Part shown: positions 1 to 6,897 of the stretch, in pieces
How positions within the stretch are numbered: the first letter of the stretch is position 1
Layout: every line of letters begins with the position of its first letter
Assembly: GCA_013214425.1 (NCBI GenBank)
Contig: JABSPN010000115.1
Location: forward strand, 1-8,533
DNA from: Flavobacteriaceae bacterium
Lineage (GTDB): Bacteria; Bacteroidota; Bacteroidia; Flavobacteriales; Flavobacteriaceae
Length of the DNA: 8,533 nt
Direction: 5' to 3'
Position numbers and translations under genes: made by a program
Notes under the pieces: generated by a model
What the model was told of the DNA's origin: nothing
Seen by the model: only the letters and a program-made list of their open reading frames with translations
The model's database searches: none

Positions 1-404
1 CCAGCAACTCCTCTTCATTTGATGTAAGTAATTGGAGACAGCAATGGTATGATGCATTGAATGATGATTTTAACAGTCCTATTTTAATTGCCAATTTATT
101 TGATGTCGTTAAATTCATCAATCAGCTTAAAGAAAATAAGGCTACTATTACTGCTGAAGATCTTAAGTTACTTTCTGAAACACTAAAAGATTTTGTTTTT
201 GATGTTTTAGGATTAGTTGATGAGGCTGACAACAATTCTCAAACTGAAAAATTAGAAGGAACTATTGAATTACTAATACAACTTCGAGCAGAAGCTAAAG
301 CCAATAAAGACTATGCACTTTCTGATCAGATTAGAAATCAGTTATTAGATTTAGGGATTCAGTTAAAAGACGGAAGAGAAGGAACATCTTATAATTTGAA
401 TTAA
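1..404 (+). CDS. cysS: Cysteinyl-tRNA synthetase, C-terminal part (5' end outside window)
   Basis: This is the 3' end of a cysteinyl-tRNA synthetase gene, the cytoplasmic enzyme that charges tRNA-Cys with cysteine. The reading frame is open from base 3, so the gene begins before the window; the TTG at 57 lies inside it and is not a start. About 133 residues are visible. They begin in the helical region after the catalytic core, with the family-typical stretch ALNDDFNSPILIANLF, and continue into the C-terminal anticodon-recognition part. The end has the conserved pattern KDYALSDQIRNQL, then LGIQLKDGREGTSY, as in many CysS proteins just before the stop. The catalytic HIGH and KMSKS motifs would lie upstream and cannot be checked here. 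yidD starts 6 bases after the stop, so the two are probably cotranscribed. The family call rests on recognisable motifs and is secure. Confidence 0.93.
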   Translation, partial: SNSSSFDVSNWRQQWYDALNDDFNSPILIANLFDVVKFINQLKENKATITAEDLKLLSETLKDFVFDVLGLVDEADNNSQTEKLEGTIELLIQLRAEAKANKDYALSDQIRNQLLDLGIQLKDGREGTSYNLN

Positions 405-410
405 AATTGA

Positions 411-635
411 ATGATGAAGAAAATTCTAATTTTTCCACTTGTCTTCATCATACGCTTTTATCAAATAGCCATTTCCCCTTACACACCTGCTACTTGCAGG
501 TATCATCCTACATGCTCAAGTTATAGCCTAGAAGCATTGAAGAAGCATGGTTTATTTAAAGGGAGTTATTTAGCTGCAAAAAGAATTTTGAGTTGTCATC
601 CCTGGGGAGGATCAGGACATGACCCTGTTCCTTAA
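411..635 (+). CDS. yidD: Membrane protein insertion efficiency factor YidD
   Basis: A 74-residue protein of the YidD family, a small factor associated with the inner membrane that helps the YidC/Oxa1 insertase place proteins in the membrane. An N-terminal hydrophobic, amphipathic segment (about residues 4-22) is followed by the family signature: ISPYTPATCRYHPTCSSYS (21-39), LEALKKHG (40-47), KRILSCHPWGGSG (57-69) and a terminal DPVP. The three conserved cysteines are C29, C35 and C62. The length is normal for the family. Two ATG codons in a row (411 and 414) make the exact start ambiguous by one residue. The 6-base gap after cysS implies cotranscription. In many bacteria yidD sits with rpmH-rnpA-yidC; here it lies between cysS and lgt, still next to a membrane-protein biogenesis gene. 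Confidence 0.96.
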   Translation: MMKKILIFPLVFIIRFYQIAISPYTPATCRYHPTCSSYSLEALKKHGLFKGSYLAAKRILSCHPWGGSGHDPVP

Positions 636-677
636 CTAAACCAAAATAAAATAACAACTCTTTAGCATTTATTGTGA

Positions 678-706
678 TTGCCTTAATGTTCATTTCTTTA
701 TATTTA
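678..706 (+). promoter_or_regulatory. Candidate Bacteroidota-type promoter for lgt
   Basis: In the 87-base gap between yidD and lgt, TTG (678-680) lies 18 bases before TATATTTA (699-706). This matches the TTG plus TAnnTTTG pattern known for Bacteroidota, apart from the final G. Transcription would begin only about 10 bases before the lgt ATG at 723, so the leader would be very short. An AGGAA at 715-719 lies only 3 bases before the ATG, too close to be a convincing ribosome binding site. Such AT-rich matches also arise by chance, so lgt might instead be read through from cysS-yidD. Confidence 0.35.
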
Positions 707-722
707 CACAAAATAGGAATTT

Positions 723-1655
723 ATGTTTTTAGCCATTAATTGGAATCCTGACGGAATTTTATTTGATCTCGGTTTTTTTCAAATAAGATATTATAGTCTA
801 ATGTTTGTCATTGCCTTTATATTAGGATGGTATATCACTAAATACATTTTTAACAGAGAAAACATTCCTCTTGTAAAACTAGATAAGCTATTCATATACT
901 CTGTTCTCGCTATTCTTATTGGTGCTCGATTAGGACATTTTCTATTTTATGAACCTGAAGCTTTTATAGATAGACCTTTAGAAGTTTTTTTACCATTTAA
1001 ATTCTCTCCTTTTAAATTTGTAGGTTTCAGTGGACTAGCCAGTCACGGTGCTGCTATAGCCATGATTATTGCTATGTTTATTTACAGAAGGAAGCATTTA
1101 CCAAATCCTAGCTTACTATGGATATTGGATAGAGTAGTTATTCCTATTTCACTAGGAGCTGCTTTTGTTCGATTTGGAAACTTCATGAATTCTGAAATAG
1201 TAGGGAAAGTTACTGATGCTAGTTACGGGGTGAGGTTTTTAAGAAATCTTGATGATATAAGCTCACGTGAAGTCATGAGAGCTACAGGTAAAACCGATCT
1301 CAATGAAGGATACAATCTAATTGAAAACAACGAAAACTTTATTGAGATTCTAAATCAGATTCCTATAAGACATGCCGCTCAATTGTATGAAGCTATTGGT
1401 TATGTTTTTGTCTTTTCAATCCTGATGTATGTTTACTGGAAAACTAAGCATTATAAAAAAGAAGGATTCCTGTTTGGTTTGTTTTTAACACTCCTGATGA
1501 CTGTACGTTTCTTTGTAGAGTTTGTTAAAGAAGCTCAAGTAGATGAACGAAGCGAATGGTTACTCAACACAGGTCAATGGCTTAGTATACCTTTTGTATT
1601 AATTGGCTTGTACTTTATGTTTTTAAAGAAGCAAAAGACTGTTACTGAAGAATAA
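723..1655 (+). CDS. lgt: Prolipoprotein diacylglyceryl transferase
   Basis: Lgt is an inner-membrane enzyme that transfers a diacylglyceryl group from phosphatidylglycerol to the lipobox cysteine of prolipoproteins, the first step of lipoprotein maturation. The 310-residue product is polytopic, with about seven hydrophobic segments. Family landmarks are visible in order: an early membrane segment with YYSLMFV (23-29), GARLGH (67-72), the conserved histidine H108 in GLASHGAA, the signature RFGNFMNSE (150-158) with R150, N153, N156 and E158, then RHAAQLYEA (216-224), and the late conserved arginine R262 in VRFFVEF. The usual proline after RH and the glycines after the SHG motif are alanines here, which I take as lineage variation. 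Length is slightly above that of E. coli Lgt, and the C-terminus KKQKTVTEE is a short polar tail. The gene ends one base before the stop of the convergent gene on the minus strand. Confidence 0.97.
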   Translation: MFLAINWNPDGILFDLGFFQIRYYSLMFVIAFILGWYITKYIFNRENIPLVKLDKLFIYSVLAILIGARLGHFLFYEPEAFIDRPLEVFLPFKFSPFKFVGFSGLASHGAAIAMIIAMFIYRRKHLPNPSLLWILDRVVIPISLGAAFVRFGNFMNSEIVGKVTDASYGVRFLRNLDDISSREVMRATGKTDLNEGYNLIENNENFIEILNQIPIRHAAQLYEAIGYVFVFSILMYVYWKTKHYKKEGFLFGLFLTLLMTVRFFVEFVKEAQVDERSEWLLNTGQWLSIPFVLIGLYFMFLKKQKTVTEE

Positions 1656-1656
1656 G

Positions 1657-3381
1657 TTAATGACTATGTTCTAAAACAACTTTTCTAGTTGCAAACTCTT
1701 TGTCATTTTCAAACCTCAACATATATATTCCTTTTGAAAAGCTACTTAAGTTAATGGTATTATTGGCCTGAGGCAAGACTTGTGTTTCCATCAATTCTTT
1801 ACCCGTTATATCTAATACTGTTAAATCATATTCAGAAGTCAAATTGGAGATATTTAACTGCCCACTAGTTGGATTTGGATATACTTGAACATCTACACTA
1901 TTAAAATCGCTTACACTTAAGGTAGATCCTTCAGTAATGTTTAGTGTTTGGTTTACTGCTACATCAGTAAGCATATCAACAGTTCCGCTTAACCATGTCA
2001 CTTTAACATAATCTATAGTTGTTGCAGTTCCCACACCAAAAAATTCTGTACCAGAATTCTGACTGATATATCCTTCCCCACACAAGGTGTATCGATATTG
2101 TTTATCACCAGCTACAGCTATTTCTATTTTAGAACCTATACCGTCTCTGTTACTGATCGTTCCTTCAAGATTTACTTTTAAATAATTATTCCCAGTATTA
2201 CTCGTGTTTTCCCAAAGAAAGTAATCATCTGTATCATTCATCACTACAATATCAGGCAACCCATCATTGTTGTAATCTCCGACAGCATTCGCATAACTTT
2301 CTCTAAAATCTGTATCAAATCCAATATTAGGAGGAATGGTATAATTCCCTGTACCATCGTTTTCATACAAGGCCGACGATAATGGTATCACACCATCATA
2401 AATTTGTCCCATCATTGAGCTACTCACATACAAGTCCAGATCTGCATCTAGATCGGCATCAAAAAACACTGCCCCCCAGGCGAAGCTAAAAAACTCTGTC
2501 CCATTAGTTGGAGCTAGATTGGTAAAGGTACCGTCTTGATTATTTCTCAGGAAATAGTTTCCGGAGAATGTATTAGTAACATAGATATCAAACCAACCAT
2601 CATTATCGTAATCACCTATGGTGGTAGACATAGCGTCAATCACTATTCCAGCTCCACTTGAAACTGAAACATCTGTAAAGTTTCCTGCGCCATCATTTTG
2701 ATACAACCTGTTCATAAAGTGTTTGTCATTAGCTAAGTAAATATCCTGATCTCCGTCATTATCATAATCAAAAAAAGCAGTACAAAAACTTAATTCGCTA
2801 TCTAATGATATTCCAGCACTAGCAGTGATCTCAACAAAAGTTCCGGCATCATTCCTATATAAATAGTTTCGATCGATAAAAGAATCGTCTCTATTCGCTA
2901 TGAACACATCTAAATCCCCATCATTGTCGATATCGCCAAATGACATTCCGTAAGTATGCAAATCGGCAGTAAATAACCCACAGGTAGCGGTAATATCAGT
3001 AAATATCATTCCTCCATCATTACGATACACCTTATTATATCCAATAAGACTCGTAGTAAAAAAATCTTTATCTCCATCATTGTCATAATCTACCCAAATC
3101 ACTTCTTTGGTAGTATTTAAATCATGAATACCCAAGTCTACTTTAGTGAATACACCATTATTATTTTGATAGAAATATACTTCTTGATCGTAGGTAGTTG
3201 AATAGGTTAAATCATCCCATCCATCATCATTGAAGTCTGCGAAAGATACTCCTCCACCATAAAAACTAAAGCCATAAGTATCGTCGACACCAGCCGTTAT
3301 GGCACTATCTTGAAACGATAATTGACCATATGTAATAGCAGAGAGAAGTAATAACGAATATAATGCTCCTATTTTATTCAT
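1657..3381 (-). CDS. Secreted FG-GAP/VCBS repeat protein with ASPIC/UnbV domain and T9SS sorting tail
   Basis: A 574-residue exported protein. Residues 1-19 form a Sec signal peptide, with likely cleavage before Q20; no lipobox cysteine is present. Seven acidic calcium-type motifs of the form DxDxDGxxD begin at residues 49, 98, 150, 205, 257, 308 and 369, spaced 49-61 residues apart. This fits FG-GAP/VCBS repeats folding as a seven-bladed beta-propeller. The sixth (DADLDADLD, 308-316) has A313 where the glycine is expected. An ASPIC/UnbV (CRTAC1-type) domain follows at about 398-472, with NRDGIGSKIEI, GEGYISQNS and VTWLSGTVD. Residues 498-571 are a type A T9SS C-terminal sorting domain, opening with VYPNPTSGQLNI and containing DITGKEL and KGIYMLRF. 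The protein is therefore expected to cross the inner membrane by Sec and the outer membrane by T9SS, and to be surface-bound or released. Its ligand is unknown; adhesion or carbohydrate binding would be a guess. A terminator separates it from secDF, so it is probably its own transcription unit. Confidence 0.93.
   Translation of the reverse strand: MNKIGALYSLLLLSAITYGQLSFQDSAITAGVDDTYGFSFYGGGVSFADFNDDGWDDLTYSTTYDQEVYFYQNNNGVFTKVDLGIHDLNTTKEVIWVDYDNDGDKDFFTTSLIGYNKVYRNDGGMIFTDITATCGLFTADLHTYGMSFGDIDNDGDLDVFIANRDDSFIDRNYLYRNDAGTFVEITASAGISLDSELSFCTAFFDYDNDGDQDIYLANDKHFMNRLYQNDGAGNFTDVSVSSGAGIVIDAMSTTIGDYDNDGWFDIYVTNTFSGNYFLRNNQDGTFTNLAPTNGTEFFSFAWGAVFFDADLDADLDLYVSSSMMGQIYDGVIPLSSALYENDGTGNYTIPPNIGFDTDFRESYANAVGDYNNDGLPDIVVMNDTDDYFLWENTSNTGNNYLKVNLEGTISNRDGIGSKIEIAVAGDKQYRYTLCGEGYISQNSGTEFFGVGTATTIDYVKVTWLSGTVDMLTDVAVNQTLNITEGSTLSVSDFNSVDVQVYPNPTSGQLNISNLTSEYDLTVLDITGKELMETQVLPQANNTINLSSFSKGIYMLRFENDKEFATRKVVLEHSH
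2251..3237 (-). repeat. Seven in-frame coding repeats for acidic DxDxDG motifs
   Basis: Seven 27-base units encode the calcium-type motifs of the ASPIC/UnbV protein. On the plus strand they lie at 3211-3237, 3064-3090, 2908-2934, 2743-2769, 2587-2613, 2434-2460 and 2251-2277. Several share nearly the same DNA core on the plus strand: CCATCATTGTCATAATC at 3074-3090, CCGTCATTATCATAATC at 2753-2769 and CCATCATTATCGTAATC at 2597-2613. The sixth unit (2434-2460) is the most diverged. The sequence between units is not obviously repeated at the DNA level, so these are protein-domain repeats and not a recent tandem duplication. Confidence 0.8.
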
Positions 3382-3543
3382 TGATTACCTAGTTGTTATT
3401 TTCTACAAGATAACCACTTATTTCACTTATTGTTATAAAAAAACAAATGTTATCATAATTATTCTGCGAAGAGCATAAAAAACCGATAAATTACAGTTAA
3501 TCTGGTGATTTAATAGTAAATAAAAGCTGTTATGATTGACCAT

Positions 3544-3574
3544 AAAAAAACCCACTCAAATGAGTGGGTTTTTT
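3544..3574 (-). terminator. Rho-independent terminator of secDF (symmetrical, could work both ways)
   Basis: A perfect inverted repeat, CCCACTCA (3551-3558) and TGAGTGGG (3561-3568), is flanked by seven A on the left (3544-3550) and six T on the right (3569-3574). Read on the minus strand it gives a GC-rich stem of 7-8 pairs with a tiny loop, followed by seven U, beginning about 40 bases after the secDF stop. Because the T/A flanks are symmetrical, it could also stop transcription on the plus strand. It separates secDF from the ASPIC/UnbV gene downstream on the same strand. The rest of the spacer 3382-3607 is AT-rich, and I see no convincing promoter or small gene in it, although the ASPIC/UnbV gene must have its promoter there. 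Confidence 0.9.
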
Positions 3575-3607
3575 ATACACTTAAATTAATAACTAACATC
3601 TAATATA

Positions 3608-6600
3608 TTAAGGTTGAGTATCTGTGGTTTCTTCTTCTTCCTCTTCCTCAACCTTATCTCTTTGTAGTTCTTTCTTCCCAACAGTATCAAACATTACAGG
3701 TGTTGCGATAAATAACGATGAGTAAGTTCCCACTAACACACCTATAATTAAGGCAAAGATTAAACCTCTTAATGAGTCTGCACCAAATGTAAAGATGATT
3801 AATAATACTATTAAAGTAGTGAAAGATGTATTCAACGTTCTACTTAATGTACTGCTTAAGGCTCTGTTTACAGTTTTACCGAAAGCCCAGTCTTCATTTT
3901 TATTATAGTATTCACGTATTCTATCAAATACAACTACGGTATCGTTTAATGAATAACCAATTACAGTTAATATGGCTGCGATAAATGCCTGGTTAATTTC
4001 CATTGAGAAAGGCAAAAACTTATAGGTTAATGAGAATATACCTAATACGATTAATACATCATGGAAAACAGCTGCAACAGCTCCTAAACTGAATTGCCAC
4101 CATTTGAATCGGAATAAGATATATAAGAATACTACGAATAACGATCCTAATACTGCCCATAAAGAGTTGGCTTTATAGTCATCTGAAATCGATTCAACTA
4201 CTTTATAACTTGATCCAACTCCGTAAGGTGATTTTTGAGGATCATCTACACTAAACTGATCTAGAGTATATCCTTCTGGTAGGTACTCTTTGAATCCCTC
4301 GAAAATCTTATTTAATAAAGCTTGTTCCGCCTGAATATCATCTTCATAAGTTTCTTTAGAATCAAATGCTTTTAAATCAAACTTTAATTTGTTCTCTGTA
4401 GCATTTCCAATAGTCTTGATTTCAGGAAGAATCTCCAAGTTCTTATTATCAATGAACGCTCCTTTAAAGTCATTTGTTAACTTCTCTGTATCAAAACTCT
4501 TCTCTAGCTTAATGATATAAGAACTACCGCCCTCAAACTCGATACCATAATTCAATTTATTTGTAAATAATGATCCGATACCTGCGATGATAAGTACTCC
4601 TGAAATGATGTAAGCCACCTTACGCTTTTTCAAGAAATTGATTCTTAAATTTCTAAACCAATTTTTAGTCATTGGTGTCGCGAAATCTAATTTATTCTTA
4701 CCGTTTTTCACATACCAGTGAATTAATAAACGTGTGATAAAGATCGCCGTAAATAAAGAGGTGAAAATACCAATTAATAATGTTGTTGCGAAACCTTTAA
4801 TTGGACCTGTACCAAATATGAATAAGATTATACCTGTTAAACCTGTTGTAATGTTGGCATCAAGAATAGATGATAAAGCGTTGCTAAATCCATCCTTTAT
4901 GGCATCCATCTGAGATTTACCCAAATTGAGCTCTTCTCGAATTCTTTCAAAGATCAGTACGTTAGCATCTACCGACATACCAATTGTTAATACGATACCT
5001 GCGATACCAGGTAATGTTAAGGCTGCTTTTAAACTTGCCAAAAATCCGAAGATTAAAAGAATATTAAACGCTAATGCAATATCTGCAAATAAACCTGCTC
5101 TACCATAGTAGAACATCATCCAGATTAATACTAATGATAAAGCAATGATAAACGATTTTGTTCCTGAGCTAATGGCTGCTTTACCTAATGAAGGCCCAAC
5201 AACTTCTGCTTGAACAATATTTACTTTCGCTGGTAATTTACCTGCTTGTAAAACACTCGCTAAATCTTGTGTTTCTGGAATTAAGAAGTTACCAGAAATC
5301 TCTGTATTTCCTCCAGAGATAGCTCCGTTAGAACATGATGGAGCAGAATAAACGATATCATCCAATACTACCGCTAAGAAGCTTTTGTTTTCATAAACTC
5401 TTCCTGTGAACTCTTCCCACAGCTTAGCGCCTACACCATCCATTTGCATTGTTACTACTGGCTTACCATCTGCACCAAAATCTGCACTGGCTCTCTCAAT
5501 ATAATCACCTGTAATCTTAGGCTTCCCTGTTCTGTTGTATTTTAATGCTACAAGATTTGTGTAGCTTGAATCTTTAGGTACTTTAGACCATACAAACTTT
5601 GTGAAACGTCTGTCTCCAGTTAACAATGATCTTGCTTCAGGAGTTTTTAAATATCCATTGACAGCAGCTGTATCTTTTAAAGCGAAAGTTGCTAAAAATG
5701 GCCCACCTGCCTGATTGTGTTTAGGATCAAAAACCATTAAATCTCTTAATGGATTGCTCGTCGAATCAATTACCTTATCTGCACCTAATAAATTATCAAA
5801 AGATTCTTCTTTATTTGTAGCAGTACTATCTGTTGAAGTAGAGTCATCTGCTTTATCAGCATCAGCTTGTGGATTCTCCTGATTTTTATTCTTAGCTGTT
5901 TCTTTCTCGCTTAACTTTGAGTTTAACTGACCTAAGAAACCGCCCATTTCTGTAGCTGTATACGTTTCCCAGAATTCTAATTGAGCTGTCGTTCCGATTA
6001 AGTCTAAAACTCTTTCTTTGTCTTTAGCTCCTGGTAGCTCTACTAATATTCTTCCTGAATCTTTTCCTAAACGAGTGATATTAGGTTGTGCAACACCAAA
6101 CTGGTCAATACGCTCATTTAATACCTTCATTGCACTCTCAACAGATTCGTTGATTTTATCTTTTAATACACTAGCTACTTTAGTATCTGAAGCTTCTGTA
6201 GTAATTCCGTCTGTTTCTAAAGCTCTTGTTGCAAATACATTTGGAGAATTTAACGCTGATTTTTTATCAGCAGGCATCTCTGCATTGATTTCTTCAAAAG
6301 CGGTTAAGAAAGACTCTAAATAAGTTTCTTGAGCATCTTTTTGAATTTCATCTGCTCTTACCAAAGCTTTCCTGAACACCTCATCTTGAGAATCGTTTGT
6401 TAACCCTACTAAGATATCTTTAACAGCAATTTGAATAATTACGTTAATACCTCCTTTAAGGTCTAAACCTAAATTCATTTTATTTGCCTTCGCCTTGTTG
6501 TAGGTAATCCCCATCATGATCTCTTCATTACCTGCATTATCAAGATAAGCCTGTGCTACTTTATCGTAGTCTAATGTATTATCTTGTTCAAGCTCGGCTG

Positions 6601-6718
6601 TAGCATGAGCTGCTGCTTCGTCTTCCACCTTGTTTGCTAAAAACGTAAACGATAATTGGTAAAGACTTACCAAACCGAATAAGATCGCAAACAACTTAAC
6701 TAGTCCTTTATTTTGCAT
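3608..6718 (-). CDS. secDF: Protein translocase subunit SecDF (fused SecD and SecF)
   Basis: A 1036-residue inner-membrane RND-type protein that uses the proton or sodium gradient to help complete Sec-dependent export. SecD part (about 1-670): TM1 at 8-26, LGLDLKGGINV (83-93), first periplasmic domain with GTTAQLEF (242-249), then five membrane segments from about 520 to 668. These include TIGMSVDANVLIFERIREEL with the conserved ion-relay aspartate D584. SecF part (about 700-1010): TM at 702-719, YGIEFEGGSS (724-733), a periplasmic domain to about 850, and five more segments with GYSLNDTVVVFDRIREYY carrying the matching D926, then SRTLNTSFTT (959-968). The fusion is usual in Bacteroidota, while E. 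coli has two genes. A polar, low-complexity stretch rich in D, S, T, N and K (about 265-325) interrupts the first periplasmic domain, and the C-terminus is an acidic tail with seven consecutive glutamates (1024-1030). The start ATG follows an A-rich leader without a Shine-Dalgarno sequence. The gene is monocistronic, between its own promoter and terminator. Confidence 0.97.
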   Translation of the reverse strand: MQNKGLVKLFAILFGLVSLYQLSFTFLANKVEDEAAAHATAELEQDNTLDYDKVAQAYLDNAGNEEIMMGITYNKAKANKMNLGLDLKGGINVIIQIAVKDILVGLTNDSQDEVFRKALVRADEIQKDAQETYLESFLTAFEEINAEMPADKKSALNSPNVFATRALETDGITTEASDTKVASVLKDKINESVESAMKVLNERIDQFGVAQPNITRLGKDSGRILVELPGAKDKERVLDLIGTTAQLEFWETYTATEMGGFLGQLNSKLSEKETAKNKNQENPQADADKADDSTSTDSTATNKEESFDNLLGADKVIDSTSNPLRDLMVFDPKHNQAGGPFLATFALKDTAAVNGYLKTPEARSLLTGDRRFTKFVWSKVPKDSSYTNLVALKYNRTGKPKITGDYIERASADFGADGKPVVTMQMDGVGAKLWEEFTGRVYENKSFLAVVLDDIVYSAPSCSNGAISGGNTEISGNFLIPETQDLASVLQAGKLPAKVNIVQAEVVGPSLGKAAISSGTKSFIIALSLVLIWMMFYYGRAGLFADIALAFNILLIFGFLASLKAALTLPGIAGIVLTIGMSVDANVLIFERIREELNLGKSQMDAIKDGFSNALSSILDANITTGLTGIILFIFGTGPIKGFATTLLIGIFTSLFTAIFITRLLIHWYVKNGKNKLDFATPMTKNWFRNLRINFLKKRKVAYIISGVLIIAGIGSLFTNKLNYGIEFEGGSSYIIKLEKSFDTEKLTNDFKGAFIDNKNLEILPEIKTIGNATENKLKFDLKAFDSKETYEDDIQAEQALLNKIFEGFKEYLPEGYTLDQFSVDDPQKSPYGVGSSYKVVESISDDYKANSLWAVLGSLFVVFLYILFRFKWWQFSLGAVAAVFHDVLIVLGIFSLTYKFLPFSMEINQAFIAAILTVIGYSLNDTVVVFDRIREYYNKNEDWAFGKTVNRALSSTLSRTLNTSFTTLIVLLIIFTFGADSLRGLIFALIIGVLVGTYSSLFIATPVMFDTVGKKELQRDKVEEEEEEETTDTQP
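3629..3649 (-). repeat. Run of seven glutamate codons in the secDF tail
   Basis: Seven successive GAA/GAG codons encode residues 1024-1030 of SecDF, giving a purine-only tract on the coding strand close to the stop codon. The tract lies in the cytoplasmic C-terminal tail after the last membrane segment. Its length may vary between strains without harming the protein. Confidence 0.7.
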
Positions 6719-6760
6719 TATAATTTGTATTAATCAGTTTTCAAATTTTTTTGAAACGTG

Positions 6761-6791
6761 CAAATATATAATTTCCTCTATGATTTACCAA
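6761..6791 (-). promoter_or_regulatory. secDF: Bacteroidota-type promoter of secDF
   Basis: On the minus strand, TTG (plus-strand CAA at 6789-6791) lies 20 bases upstream of TATATTTG (plus-strand CAAATATA at 6761-6768). This is an exact match to the TTG plus TAnnTTTG promoter described for Bacteroidota. Transcription would begin near 6755, giving a leader of roughly 35-40 bases before the secDF ATG at 6718. The leader is AT-rich and has no Shine-Dalgarno-like sequence. The promoter lies just downstream of the mdh terminator, which supports secDF being an independent unit. Confidence 0.7.
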
Positions 6792-6835
6792 TAGATATCT
6801 CAAGTTTCTAGGCTTGGAATTCAGGAAAAATTGCT

Positions 6836-6875
6836 AAAAAAAAACTGTCTGACAGATTGAATCCATCAGACAGTT
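6836..6875 (-). terminator. Rho-independent terminator of mdh
   Basis: A perfect 10-base inverted repeat, AACTGTCTGA (6843-6852) and TCAGACAGTT (6866-6875), encloses a 13-base loop. On the minus strand the stem runs into a row of U, from nine A at 6836-6844, two of which also belong to the stem. It begins 22 bases after the mdh stop codon. The plus-strand side lacks a comparable T run, so it should act mainly in the mdh direction. An inner palindrome, CTGTCTGACAG, gives an alternative short hairpin. Confidence 0.9.
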
Positions 6876-6897
6876 AATTTTCTGTATTATATACTTA

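Noticed and set aside
57..404. A free-standing 115-residue protein starting at the TTG at 57
   Set aside because: The frame is open upstream and the residues before the TTG continue the CysS pattern, so this is the end of cysS.
2251..3237. CRISPR-like or tandem repeat array
   Set aside because: The regularly spaced similar segments are in-frame codons for DxDxDG motifs in one open gene, and the intervals vary as protein-domain spacing does.
3444..3451. Possible -7 element AACATTTG on the minus strand for the ASPIC/UnbV gene
   Set aside because: The first base departs from TAnnTTTG and no TTG is found at the usual distance upstream; the true promoter was not identified.
3382..3540. Possible small RNA or riboswitch in the AT-rich spacer upstream of the ASPIC/UnbV gene
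   Set aside because: Apart from the secDF terminator I found no stable hairpins or known riboswitch motifs, only short AT-rich inverted matches expected by chance.
4926..5108. Plus-strand open frame of 60 codons inside secDF
   Set aside because: It lies antisense to the highly conserved SecD membrane region around D584, has no homology I recognise and no promoter; it is a shadow of the real gene.
6018..6323. Plus-strand open frame of 101 codons inside secDF
   Set aside because: It is antisense to the SecD periplasmic domain, and its composition (rich in S, L and A) is what the complementary strand of such a gene produces.
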